DNA of 52,888 bases from Pelagibacterales bacterium SAG-MED19 (lineage in GTDB: Bacteria; Pseudomonadota; Alphaproteobacteria; Pelagibacterales; Pelagibacteraceae): assembly GCA_014654035.1 (NCBI GenBank), contig JACWDQ010000007.1:1-52888 (forward strand), read 5' to 3'. Below the pieces are notes generated by a model. It saw nothing but the letters and a program-made list of their open reading frames with translations. It did no database searches and had not been told where the DNA came from. Both the position numbers and the translations under genes were made by a program. This document shows positions 36,323 through 43,549 of this stretch, in pieces (position 1 is the stretch's first letter; every line of letters begins with the position of its first letter).

Positions 36323-37425
36323 TTATTGGCTCCTTTCACATAGCTTTTTTTATAAAACGGCAATCCACAAATGTTTGCTGGATGCTTTTTACCTCTTACC
36401 TCCAAAAAAATCTTTGTATTTTTTTTTGAAAATTCATTTTCCACATATCCCATTGCAACTGGACCATTGACACTTGGACCAAACGTTCCACTTGTTATCT
36501 CACCAATATGCAAATCTGATTGATTAAATATCTTAGTTTTTTCTCTGGCAATTATTCTTCCTTCTGGTTTTATGCCTACTCTAATTTTGCTAACACCATC
36601 AGTTAATTGTTTATTAATTATATTTGATCCAATAAAATTTCCTTTGGAAATTCGATCTTTTGAAATTGCCCATTTGAGATTAGCCTCTACAGGTGTTTTA
36701 TCTTTATCTAGTTCATGACCATATAAACATAAACCTGCTTCTAGTCTAAGTGTATCTCTAGCACCTAGACCAATTAATTTAGCACCTTTTTCAATTAGTT
36801 TTTTCGTAAAATTCTCTGCACAATTGTTTGGTAAAGAAATTTCAAATCCATCTTCTCCAGTATAACCTGATCGTGTGATATAAATTTTTTGCTCCTGAAA
36901 AAAAAACCAATTACCAGACATAAAACTTAGATTCTCTACTCCATTTATTGTATCACTTAAAATTTGAACAGATTTTGGTCCTTGAATTGCAATTAAAGAT
37001 CTTTCATTGTCTAATAACATTTCATATTTGTTGTTTAATAATCTGCTTAAAATTTTAAAATCATTTTTTTTACAAGCAGCATTTAGAATAATTAAAAAAC
37101 CTTTTTCAATTTTAGTTATAATCAGATCATCATAAATTCCAGCTTCGTCATTCATTAAGAAACTATATTTTGAATGATTTAGCTTCAAATTTTTTAAATT
37201 TAACGGAAAAATTTTCTCCAAATCTTCAATCAAATTATCATCTCCATAGATAAATAATTGACCCATGTGAGAAACATCAAAAATACCTGAATGATTTCTC
37301 GTAAATTTATGCTCTTCTACAATTCCCTCTGGGTACTGAATGGGCATTTGATATCCAGCAAACTCGACAAATTTAGCCTTACTGTTTTGGTGCAATTGAT
37401 ATAAAGATGTTTTTTTTATTTCCAT
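36319..37425 (-). CDS. gcvT: Aminomethyltransferase, glycine cleavage T-protein
   Basis: T-protein releases ammonia and forms 5,10-methylene-THF from the lipoyl-bound intermediate. The 368-residue product shows [18 protein letters not shown] (family: f-gw-mPvqy--gi--EH), [42 protein letters not shown] and [12 protein letters not shown], all canonical. It is first of the gcvTHP set and lies directly behind a tandem glycine riboswitch. The start codon region at 37423-37434 is perfectly complementary to the segment between the two aptamers, implying control of translation initiation. Confidence 0.96.
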   Translation of the reverse strand: MEIKKTSLYQLHQNSKAKFVEFAGYQMPIQYPEGIVEEHKFTRNHSGIFDVSHMGQLFIYGDDNLIEDLEKIFPLNLKNLKLNHSKYSFLMNDEAGIYDDLIITKIEKGFLIILNAACKKNDFKILSRLLNNKYEMLLDNERSLIAIQGPKSVQILSDTINGVENLSFMSGNWFFFQEQKIYITRSGYTGEDGFEISLPNNCAENFTKKLIEKGAKLIGLGARDTLRLEAGLCLYGHELDKDKTPVEANLKWAISKDRISKGNFIGSNIINKQLTDGVSKIRVGIKPEGRIIAREKTKIFNQSDLHIGEITSGTFGPSVNGPVAMGYVENEFSKKNTKIFLEVRGKKHPANICGLPFYKKSYVKGANK

Positions 37426-37443
37426 ATTAACTCTTTTTACCCA

Positions 37444-37586
37444 TCTGTATATTTGCCTGAGAGTTTTGCTCCTTCGGCGAGAATTTAATCTCTTTCCAGA
37501 GTTAATATGCTACGGTCCTTTTTGCCTGAGAGATTCCTGGGTGGTTGCTCCTTCGGCGCTACGATATACTGTAGTCTCTCCCGTAG
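37444..37586 (-). promoter_or_regulatory. Tandem glycine riboswitch upstream of gcvT
   Basis: Two glycine aptamers lie head to tail on the minus strand. Aptamer 1 (37586-37510) is closed by CUACGG/CCGUAG; aptamer 2 (37500-37444) by a short UCUG/CAGA. Each contains the hallmark GCCGAAGGAGCAA core followed by CUCUCAGGCAAA, seen on the plus strand as ttgctccttcggcg and tttgcctgagag. The 9 nt between the aptamers, with the first three of aptamer 2, pair perfectly with the gcvT start region. Glycine riboswitches before gcvT are established, including in SAR11 as I recall. Glycine would turn on its own cleavage. Confidence 0.95.
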
Positions 37587-37620
37587 GCGAATAATCTAAC
37601 AACTAACAGTAAATGTCAAT

Positions 37621-38493
37621 TTAAACCTTTTTTTTATTCTTATTTAAAAGTGTGTAAAACTGCAATAATACTGCAGACAGAATTATTGCACCTCCAATTA
37701 GGCCAAAACTTGAGGGTCTTTCACTTACAAATAGAAAAGCCCATATGGGACCTAATACAGATTCGGATAGCATAATTATTCCTACCATAGCTGAAGGGGT
37801 TGTTCGTGCTCCAATCGTTATAAATATAAATCCAAAACCAACTTGAAAAAAACCTGCTAAGAAACCTAAAAAAATATCATTTGGTGAAATCATTATTTTT
37901 GTTGATAAAAAATAACCTATTAAACAAGAACTAATTCCTGCTATAAATTGAGCTGGAACCATATCTACCGTAGGATATTTTCTTACAATCATAATAAGAA
38001 CTGCAAAAGTTATTGGCATTGTAAAAGCTGCAAGATTTCCTGATAATTCACCTGGTGTTAATGAATTCCCAACCATTACTAAAACTCCAGTCATAGCTAA
38101 AACTATTGAAGTTAAAGTGATTGTATTAATTTTTTCTTTTAAAAAGAAATACCCAAATATAGCAAGAAACAATATTTGAAGTGATATTATAAAATTAGTG
38201 TTAGCCACTGTGGTATTATACATAGCAAAAACATAGCCACAGAAACCAAACGATAATATGATCCCCCCTATAAATCCTGGCAAGCCTGAATGGTAAAAAG
38301 CTTTAAGAGTATCTTTTTTATAACTAATTATTAAAAAAGCTAAAACTGTGAGAGAGAAAAAAAGAGATCTCCAAAATAAAATTTGCCACAATGTTGCTCC
38401 TTCAAAAGATTTAACAATTAAACCACCAAAACTTAAACTTAAAGCACCCAAAAATATTAATAATGGTCCTGGTAAATTTCTGATTATATTCAT
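37621..38493 (-). CDS. EamA/DMT-family permease of the 5-oxoprolinase operon
   Basis: This 290-residue membrane protein has about ten helices in two EamA repeats: GPLLIFLGALSLSFGGLIVK at the start, NTTVANTNFIISLQILFLAI in the middle of the first repeat and MLSESVLGPIWAFLFVSERP near the end (family: l-Ep--a-l-a-l-lgE-p). The ATGA overlap with pxpC puts it in the pxpB-pxpC operon, so 5-oxoproline or glutamate is a possible substrate. It ends just upstream of the gcvT riboswitch, with a 34 bp gap and no strong terminator visible, so read-through into the riboswitch region is conceivable. Confidence 0.85.
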   Translation of the reverse strand: MNIIRNLPGPLLIFLGALSLSFGGLIVKSFEGATLWQILFWRSLFFSLTVLAFLIISYKKDTLKAFYHSGLPGFIGGIILSFGFCGYVFAMYNTTVANTNFIISLQILFLAIFGYFFLKEKINTITLTSIVLAMTGVLVMVGNSLTPGELSGNLAAFTMPITFAVLIMIVRKYPTVDMVPAQFIAGISSCLIGYFLSTKIMISPNDIFLGFLAGFFQVGFGFIFITIGARTTPSAMVGIIMLSESVLGPIWAFLFVSERPSSFGLIGGAIILSAVLLQFYTLLNKNKKKV

Positions 38494-39434
38494 TTTAATT
38501 GTGAAATTAAATTTTGTGTTTCCATTTCATACAACTTAAATAAAGTTTCTGCATCAGATAATTCAATTTCTTGAAATTTAATTTTAGATCCTGGTGACAA
38601 TTGAACCAACTTGTCATAATCTGCGCTAATAACTACTCCAATTTTAGGATATCCACCAATTGTTCCATGATCTGACAGCATGATTATTGGATTTCCATCT
38701 GCAGGAACTTGTATTACACCCTTTATTAATCCTTCTGATCTTATATTAGTATCAACAATGTTTTCAATTTTTGGTCCCTCTAATCGCATACCCATCCGAT
38801 CTGCTAATTTTGAAACTACAAATTCTTTTTCAAAAAAGGTTTTTTTTCCTTCATTAGAAAAATAATTAAAATTTGTTCCTTTAATTACTCTTATTTTTTC
38901 AATTTTAGTATTAGTATAATTTAATTTTTTTTTGAATTGGTTTGGTTTGACATGAGAAATATTTATTTTTTGATTACTTTGTATCTTTTCACCATTATTT
39001 GAACCTATTTTTGCTTTGGTATTAATTGAACAACTACCCCATTGATATTTTAAATCAAATTCCCCACTAATTGCAAAATAACCATAAACAGATTTATTAG
39101 TTGAGATTATGTCAATCTGATCCCCATCCTCAATAATATAATTTTCATAACAATTCCCTAAAATTTCATTTTTCTTTTTAATTAATTTAAATATTACATC
39201 TCCAGTAATTACAAAACTTATCCTATTCCCTTTGTATTTAATTAACGGTCCTTGATAAGCAAATTCAATAACTGGTTTATTTTTTTTATTACCCAGCAAA
39301 CTATTAGCTAAAATATAATTTCTTTTATCCATTGCACCACTAAACGGTATACCAATATGATAAAGATTATTTCTACCATCATCTTGAAATGTAGTATTAA
39401 TTCCCCCTCTAATTACTTCAAAAAAACTATTCAT
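38490..39434 (-). CDS. pxpC: 5-oxoprolinase subunit C (KipA-type, biotin-dependent-carboxylase-like)
   Basis: PxpC works with PxpA and PxpB to open 5-oxoproline to glutamate with ATP. The 314-residue product starts MNSFFEVIRGGINTTFQDDG (family: i-v--pG--ttvQD-GR), with IPFSGAMDKRNYILAN (family: G-p-sGamD--a--lAN), VSKLADRMGMRLEGP (family: s---nRmG-rL-G), SEGLIKGVIQVPADGNPIIML (family: S-g---G-iQvp--G-piil) and DHGTIGGYPKIGVV (family: D-qt-GGYp-ia-V). The frame is open to 39476, but ATG 39434 gives the correct N-terminus and an 8 bp overlap with pxpB. Confidence 0.93.
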   Translation of the reverse strand: MNSFFEVIRGGINTTFQDDGRNNLYHIGIPFSGAMDKRNYILANSLLGNKKNKPVIEFAYQGPLIKYKGNRISFVITGDVIFKLIKKKNEILGNCYENYIIEDGDQIDIISTNKSVYGYFAISGEFDLKYQWGSCSINTKAKIGSNNGEKIQSNQKINISHVKPNQFKKKLNYTNTKIEKIRVIKGTNFNYFSNEGKKTFFEKEFVVSKLADRMGMRLEGPKIENIVDTNIRSEGLIKGVIQVPADGNPIIMLSDHGTIGGYPKIGVVISADYDKLVQLSPGSKIKFQEIELSDAETLFKLYEMETQNLISQLK

Positions 39435-40101
39435 TATAATTCTTATAATTCTCAAGAGATATTTGTTTAAAAACAACTGTATCTCCTGGAGAAATTAAGT
39501 TTGGGTTTTCAATTTTTGAACTATCAAATATTTCTATTGGTGTATTTCCTATTATGTTCCATCCACCAGGACTTTCAAAAGTATAAACATTAGCAAACTG
39601 CTCAGTTAGTCCCACTGATCCTTTTGGCACTTTAACTCTTGGTGTTTCAAGTCGATCAGCCCTCATATTTTTATCAAGGTCTCCTAAAAATGGCATTCCA
39701 GCGATAAAACCTGTCATGTAGCAAAAATATTCTTTATCTAAAAAATTTTCATAAATTTTATCTCTTTTTAAGGAAAGTTTTTTCTCTAATCTTCCTATAT
39801 CTAACGAAAAGTCATCATTGCAACAGATTGGTATTTCAATTCTTTTTTTTGGTTCAAATTTAGTTTCATTTAAATCTAAATTTTCAATCTTTTTTTTTAT
39901 TTCATTAAAATTTGTTTTTTTAAGATCAAAAGAAATAATAAGTTTATTATAGGATGGTGTTAAATTTATTATTCCTTGAATTTCTTTTTTTTTTAGATTC
40001 TTAAAATATTTAATCACTTGAGAATTAGTTTCTTTATTTACCTCTTTACCAAAATCACAATATAAAGCTGCGTCACCAAGATTTGATATATTTTTTATCA
40101 T
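39427..40101 (-). CDS. pxpB: 5-oxoprolinase subunit B (KipI-type)
   Basis: PxpB is the second subunit of prokaryotic 5-oxoprolinase. The 224-residue product shows LGDAALYCDFG at the start (family: GD-al-v-f), LTPSYNKLIISFD (family: p-y-sllv-fd), IPICCNDDFSLDIGRLE (family: iPV-Yggef-pDl--va), CYMTGFIAGMPFLGDLD (family: v-m-GF-PGf-Yl-gld) and ADRLETPRVKVPKGSVGL (family: l--pR--tPR--vp-GsVgi). The start is divergent from pxpA with 28 bp between start codons, so both promoters must overlap the coding ends. Confidence 0.92.
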   Translation of the reverse strand: MIKNISNLGDAALYCDFGKEVNKETNSQVIKYFKNLKKKEIQGIINLTPSYNKLIISFDLKKTNFNEIKKKIENLDLNETKFEPKKRIEIPICCNDDFSLDIGRLEKKLSLKRDKIYENFLDKEYFCYMTGFIAGMPFLGDLDKNMRADRLETPRVKVPKGSVGLTEQFANVYTFESPGGWNIIGNTPIEIFDSSKIENPNLISPGDTVVFKQISLENYKNYNE

Positions 40102-40129
40102 GACATGTTATACTTCAAGAATTATTACT

Positions 40130-40903
40130 ATGGAAATTAATATCAATTGTGATTTAGGTGAAAAATCAAAACACCATTCAAATAAGCATGATCCTGATTT
40201 GCTAGAAATAGTAAATTCAGCAAATATTGCATGTGGCTTTCATGCTGGAGATGAAGAAACAATGAATCAGGTAGTTAAAATTTCTAAGAAAAATGGAGTA
40301 AGTATTGGAGCACATCCATCTTTCAATGATCCTGAGAATTTTGGAAGAGAAAGAATGAATTTATCTTCAAACGAAATTAGAAAACTCTTAATCGATCAAT
40401 ATGAAATACTACAAAATATTGCATCAAAACATGGTGATAAAGTTTCACATATAAAACCTCATGGAGCACTTAATAACATGGCTTGTGAAGATTTAGAGCT
40501 TTCAATAATTATTGCAAAAACGATTAATGATATAGATAAAGATTTAATTTATCTTGTGCCTACAGGTTCAAAAATGGAAGAGGCAGCAAAAAAATTAGAT
40601 ATGAAAATTGCATGTGAAATTTTTGCTGATAGAAATTACGAAGATGACGGTAATTTAGTTTCTCGAAAAAAATCACATGCTTTGATAACTGACCCTGAAG
40701 AAGCCAAAAAACATGTTTTAAAAATGGTAAAAACACAGGCTCTTAATTGTCACAGTGGGAAACAGATACCTTGTGAAATTGACTCTATATGTATACATGG
40801 AGATAATCTAAGTTCATTAGCTACAGCTAAATCAATAAAAAAAAATCTGTTAGATAATAGGCTTAGTTTAAAACCTTTAAATAAAATGGAGAAATTTATT
40901 TAG
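40130..40903 (+). CDS. pxpA: 5-oxoprolinase subunit A (LamB/YcsF family)
   Basis: PxpA is the third 5-oxoprolinase subunit. The 257-residue product begins MEININCDLGEKS (family: iDLNcDlGEsfG), followed by SANIACGFHAGDE (family: saNiACGfHAGDp), GVSIGAHPSFNDPENFGRE (family: G--iGAHPgypD--gFGRr), HIKPHGALNNMA (family: hvKPHGALYNma), CEIFADRNYEDDGNLVSRKK (family: E-FaDR-Y---G-Lv-R) and SICIHGDN (family: iCvHGD). The frame opens at 40100, but ATG 40130 fits the family. It is transcribed divergently from pxpB; splitting pxpA from pxpBC this way is less usual than a single operon. Confidence 0.95.
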   Translation: MEININCDLGEKSKHHSNKHDPDLLEIVNSANIACGFHAGDEETMNQVVKISKKNGVSIGAHPSFNDPENFGRERMNLSSNEIRKLLIDQYEILQNIASKHGDKVSHIKPHGALNNMACEDLELSIIIAKTINDIDKDLIYLVPTGSKMEEAAKKLDMKIACEIFADRNYEDDGNLVSRKKSHALITDPEEAKKHVLKMVKTQALNCHSGKQIPCEIDSICIHGDNLSSLATAKSIKKNLLDNRLSLKPLNKMEKFI

Positions 40904-40905
40904 TT

Positions 40906-41403
40906 ATGAAAAAATTTATTTTAACTTTGATTGTTACTTTAATATTTATAAGCAACTCTTACGCGGCTGGTTCTTCTTCTTCTGGTTCTAATTCTAATTC
41001 TAGTTCTAGTTCCAATTATGAAAAGGCAGTAAAATTAATAAAATCTGCAAAAAAATATGAACAAAAAAACAAAGCAGATAAAGCAAAAAAAAATTATGAA
41101 AAAGCTCAAAAATTATTAATTAAATCAAATAATAAAAAACCTAATAATGCAGACACACTCAATTATTTAGGCTTTACGACTAGAAAACTTGGAGATTTTT
41201 CTAATGGAGAAAAGTATTATTTACAAGGTCTTTCAATAGAGCCTAACCATATTGGAATAAATGAATATTTAGGTGAACTTTATGTTGCAACTAATAGAAT
41301 TAATTTAGCTAAAGAAAGATTAAAAGTTTTAGAGAATTGTAACTGTAATGAATACAATGAACTAAAAGATGTCATAGAAGGAAATAAAACATCAAAATAC
41401 TAA
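40906..41403 (+). CDS. Secreted TPR-repeat protein, copy 1
   Basis: The 165-residue product has a Sec signal peptide (KKFILTLIVTLIFISNSYA, cleavage after AYAA or nearby), a serine/glycine-rich linker (SSSSGSNSNSSSSS) and two or three TPR-like repeats, for example NADTLNYLGFTTRKLGDFSN and GINEYLGELYVATNRINLAK. The end carries a CNC motif (ENCNCNEYNELKDVIE). It is probably periplasmic or membrane-associated, acting as a protein-protein adaptor. It starts 2 bp after pxpA and is followed 23 bp later by a clear paralogue with the same order of parts. No specific partner can be named. Confidence 0.75.
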   Translation: MKKFILTLIVTLIFISNSYAAGSSSSGSNSNSSSSSNYEKAVKLIKSAKKYEQKNKADKAKKNYEKAQKLLIKSNNKKPNNADTLNYLGFTTRKLGDFSNGEKYYLQGLSIEPNHIGINEYLGELYVATNRINLAKERLKVLENCNCNEYNELKDVIEGNKTSKY

Positions 41404-41426
41404 TTCTAATGATATAAGTAAGGTTA

Positions 41427-41939
41427 ATGAAAAACTTAACCTTTATAATCTTTTTTTTATTTTTTTATGCAAATTTAGCATTTTCTTTTGAAACAGGTTC
41501 TAGCGGTAAAGATGTGGGAACTGGTGGAAGGGAAGATTTATCCTTCTTAAAATCAAAAAATAGTAATTTTAAAAAGGGAAGAGACGCTTTAAAGCAAGGT
41601 TTGAAACTTAAAAAGAAAAATAAAATTCAAAAAGCAGATAAAAAATTTGAAAAAGCACTAAAGTATTTTGTTATAGCTTATAATAATTTTCCAGGAAATA
41701 TTGATATAATAAATAACTTAGGTTTTACTTACAATGAAATTGGCGATTTAATGATGTCAGAAATTTATTATCAAGAAGCTTTATTGATTGAGCCAAAAAA
41801 TCCTTTAATAAATCAAAGACTTGGTGAATTATATTTAAATTTAAATAAAAAAAATCTTGCTAAAGAAAGATTAAAAATTCTAAGTACCTGTAACTGTCAG
41901 GAATACTTAATTTTAAAAGATGTTTTTGAAAGCAATTAA
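41427..41939 (+). CDS. Secreted TPR-repeat protein, copy 2
   Basis: The 170-residue product is a paralogue of the preceding gene: signal peptide (KNLTFIIFFLFFYANLAFS), low-complexity linker containing TGSSGKDVGTGGRED, TPR-like repeats (NIDIINNLGFTYNEIGDLMM and PLINQRLGELYLNLNKKNLA) and the C-terminal STCNCQEYLILKDVFE. The two copies share the NLGFT---lGdl---E-YY-eaL-iEP and LGELY----n-lAKERLk-L--CNC-EY--LKDV patterns, so they arose by tandem duplication, but the linkers have diverged. Function is unknown; export and TPRs suggest an envelope scaffold. Confidence 0.75.
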   Translation: MKNLTFIIFFLFFYANLAFSFETGSSGKDVGTGGREDLSFLKSKNSNFKKGRDALKQGLKLKKKNKIQKADKKFEKALKYFVIAYNNFPGNIDIINNLGFTYNEIGDLMMSEIYYQEALLIEPKNPLINQRLGELYLNLNKKNLAKERLKILSTCNCQEYLILKDVFESN

Positions 41940-41988
41940 GTTAACTTTAATTTGAAATTTATCCTATAATTTATTATAAATAACTACT

Positions 41989-42600
41989 TTGATTGAAGAA
42001 GCTTTAATATTATCACAAATTATTTTTATCGATATCATTCTTGCAGCTGATAACGCAATTATTATTGGTTTAATAGCAGCGAATTTTGTTCCCAAAAATA
42101 GAAAATTAATTATTTTTTGGGGTGTAGTTGGTGCTCTTATTTTTAAAATTTTATTTGCTATTTTTGCAACATATTTATTTCAATTTTACTGGATTAAAAT
42201 CATTGGTGGTCTTTTATTGATTTGGATTGTTAATGATTTAAGAAAAGACTTATTTGAATTAAAAAAAGTTAAATCACCAAAATATGTTTCTCAGGAACCA
42301 TCTTTTATTAAAAGTATTTACAAAGTTCTTTTTGCAGATATCACAATTAGTTTTGATAATGTCATTGGTGTAGTAGGAGCGTCAAAAGGTAATTTTGGCT
42401 TCATGATATTTGGACTAGTATTATCTGTTGTTTTAACTGGTGCGTTAGCTACATATCTTGCCAATTACATACAAAAACATTTATGGATAGCTTATGTGGG
42501 CTTAGGTTTCATATTACTTGTAGCATTACAATTAATCATCGGTGGTTTAAATGATTATGGTGTGTTATCAATTAATGAAACATTTAAACAATATTTCTAA
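41989..42600 (+). CDS. TerC/YjbE-family membrane protein
   Basis: This 203-residue integral membrane protein has about seven helices. It has the two TerC half-motifs: IDIILAADNAIIIGLIAAN (~residues 14-32, family: iDlvLsgDNaivIa) and ADITISFDNVIGVVGASKGN (family: D---SlDNvlavaga), in which paired acidic residues are thought to handle metal ions. Relatives are linked to manganese export or metallation of secreted proteins; tellurite resistance is unlikely to be the native role. The start is a TTG at 41989, as no ATG gives the first helix. No manganese riboswitch is visible upstream. Confidence 0.85.
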   Translation: MIEEALILSQIIFIDIILAADNAIIIGLIAANFVPKNRKLIIFWGVVGALIFKILFAIFATYLFQFYWIKIIGGLLLIWIVNDLRKDLFELKKVKSPKYVSQEPSFIKSIYKVLFADITISFDNVIGVVGASKGNFGFMIFGLVLSVVLTGALATYLANYIQKHLWIAYVGLGFILLVALQLIIGGLNDYGVLSINETFKQYF

Positions 42601-42611
42601 TCTTATATAAA

Positions 42612-43469
42612 TTGCCGTTAAAACATTTATTTATTTTACTTTTTATAGCAATTGCTCATGGTAGTGCTTTTCCTATTACTAAATTAGTTTTAAATGACTC
42701 TGTCCCTCCTATTCTTATGGCGTCACTTAGAATGGGTTTGGTTTTAATTATATTAATTCCTTTTTGGAAATTTAAAATACCAGAAAAAAAATATTTACTG
42801 TCACTTATTTCTTTTTCAATATCAATGGGTGTAATGGTTTATGTGTTTATGACTCTATCTTTGTATCATTCAAAGATAATTTCTCCAGTAATTGTAGGAT
42901 CTCAATTAGCAATTCCATTTGGAATACTTGCAAGTGCCTTTATACTAAATGAAAATATAACACCAAAAAAATGGATTTTGATTTTTTTTGCATTTGTAGG
43001 TGTCTTGATAATATTTTTTGATCCAAAATTAGTAGATAATTTTTTGGGATTATTTTATGCAAGTTTAATGGCATTATCTTTTGCATTTGCTCAAGTCTTT
43101 TCAAGACAATTAAGAGATTTAGATATTAGCTTAACCAATGCTTTTACTGGGTTGTTTGGATTTTTTATTTTGTTAGTCGTTTCTTACTTTATAGAAGGTG
43201 AAACTATTAAAAACATTAGATCTATAAATATTAATTCATGGATATTAATTTCATATCAAGCAATAGTTGTTTCTTTGGGAGCACATCTATTAATGTTTTA
43301 CTTATATAAATTTTATACTGTTGGACAAATATTTCCTTCTTACTCTTTGTTCCCTATCTTCGGGGTAGCTTTAAGTTTTGTTATATTTGGAGAAGTACCA
43401 ACTATATTGTTCATATTGGGTGCAATTATTGTAATATCTTCAGTCTTTTTACTTCATAAAATTAAATAA
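42612..43469 (+). CDS. EamA/DMT-family permease
   Basis: This 285-residue membrane protein has about ten helices in two EamA repeats. The first opens LFILLFIAIAHGSAFPITKL, with RMGLVLIILIPFWKFK. The second ends PSYSLFPIFGVALSFVIFGEVPT, the usual helix 9-10 segment with E near the C-terminus. The start is a TTG at 42612, 11 bp after the TerC stop. Its substrate is unknown. It is one of four EamA genes in the window, all clearly different from one another in sequence. Confidence 0.83.
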   Translation: MPLKHLFILLFIAIAHGSAFPITKLVLNDSVPPILMASLRMGLVLIILIPFWKFKIPEKKYLLSLISFSISMGVMVYVFMTLSLYHSKIISPVIVGSQLAIPFGILASAFILNENITPKKWILIFFAFVGVLIIFFDPKLVDNFLGLFYASLMALSFAFAQVFSRQLRDLDISLTNAFTGLFGFFILLVVSYFIEGETIKNIRSININSWILISYQAIVVSLGAHLLMFYLYKFYTVGQIFPSYSLFPIFGVALSFVIFGEVPTILFILGAIIVISSVFLLHKIK

Positions 43470-43518
43470 TTTGCTTATTGAAAAAATATTTAAATAGGCT
43501 TTAATTTATTTTTTATAA

Positions 43519-43530
43519 ATTGTTAACAAT
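43519..43530. promoter_or_regulatory. 12 bp perfect palindrome before the Liv-type binding protein
   Basis: ATTGTTAACAAT is a perfect palindrome 19 bp before the start codon, between the AT-rich promoter region and an AAAGGA ribosome binding site at 43535-43540. It could be a repressor operator. No second copy was noticed in the window. The palindromic sequence is a fact; the function is a guess. Confidence 0.35.
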
Positions 43531-43549
43531 AATAAAAGGATAACTAATA

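Noticed and set aside
37426..37620. Possible small gene between gcvT and the EamA permease
   Set aside because: The segment is fully explained by two glycine aptamers.
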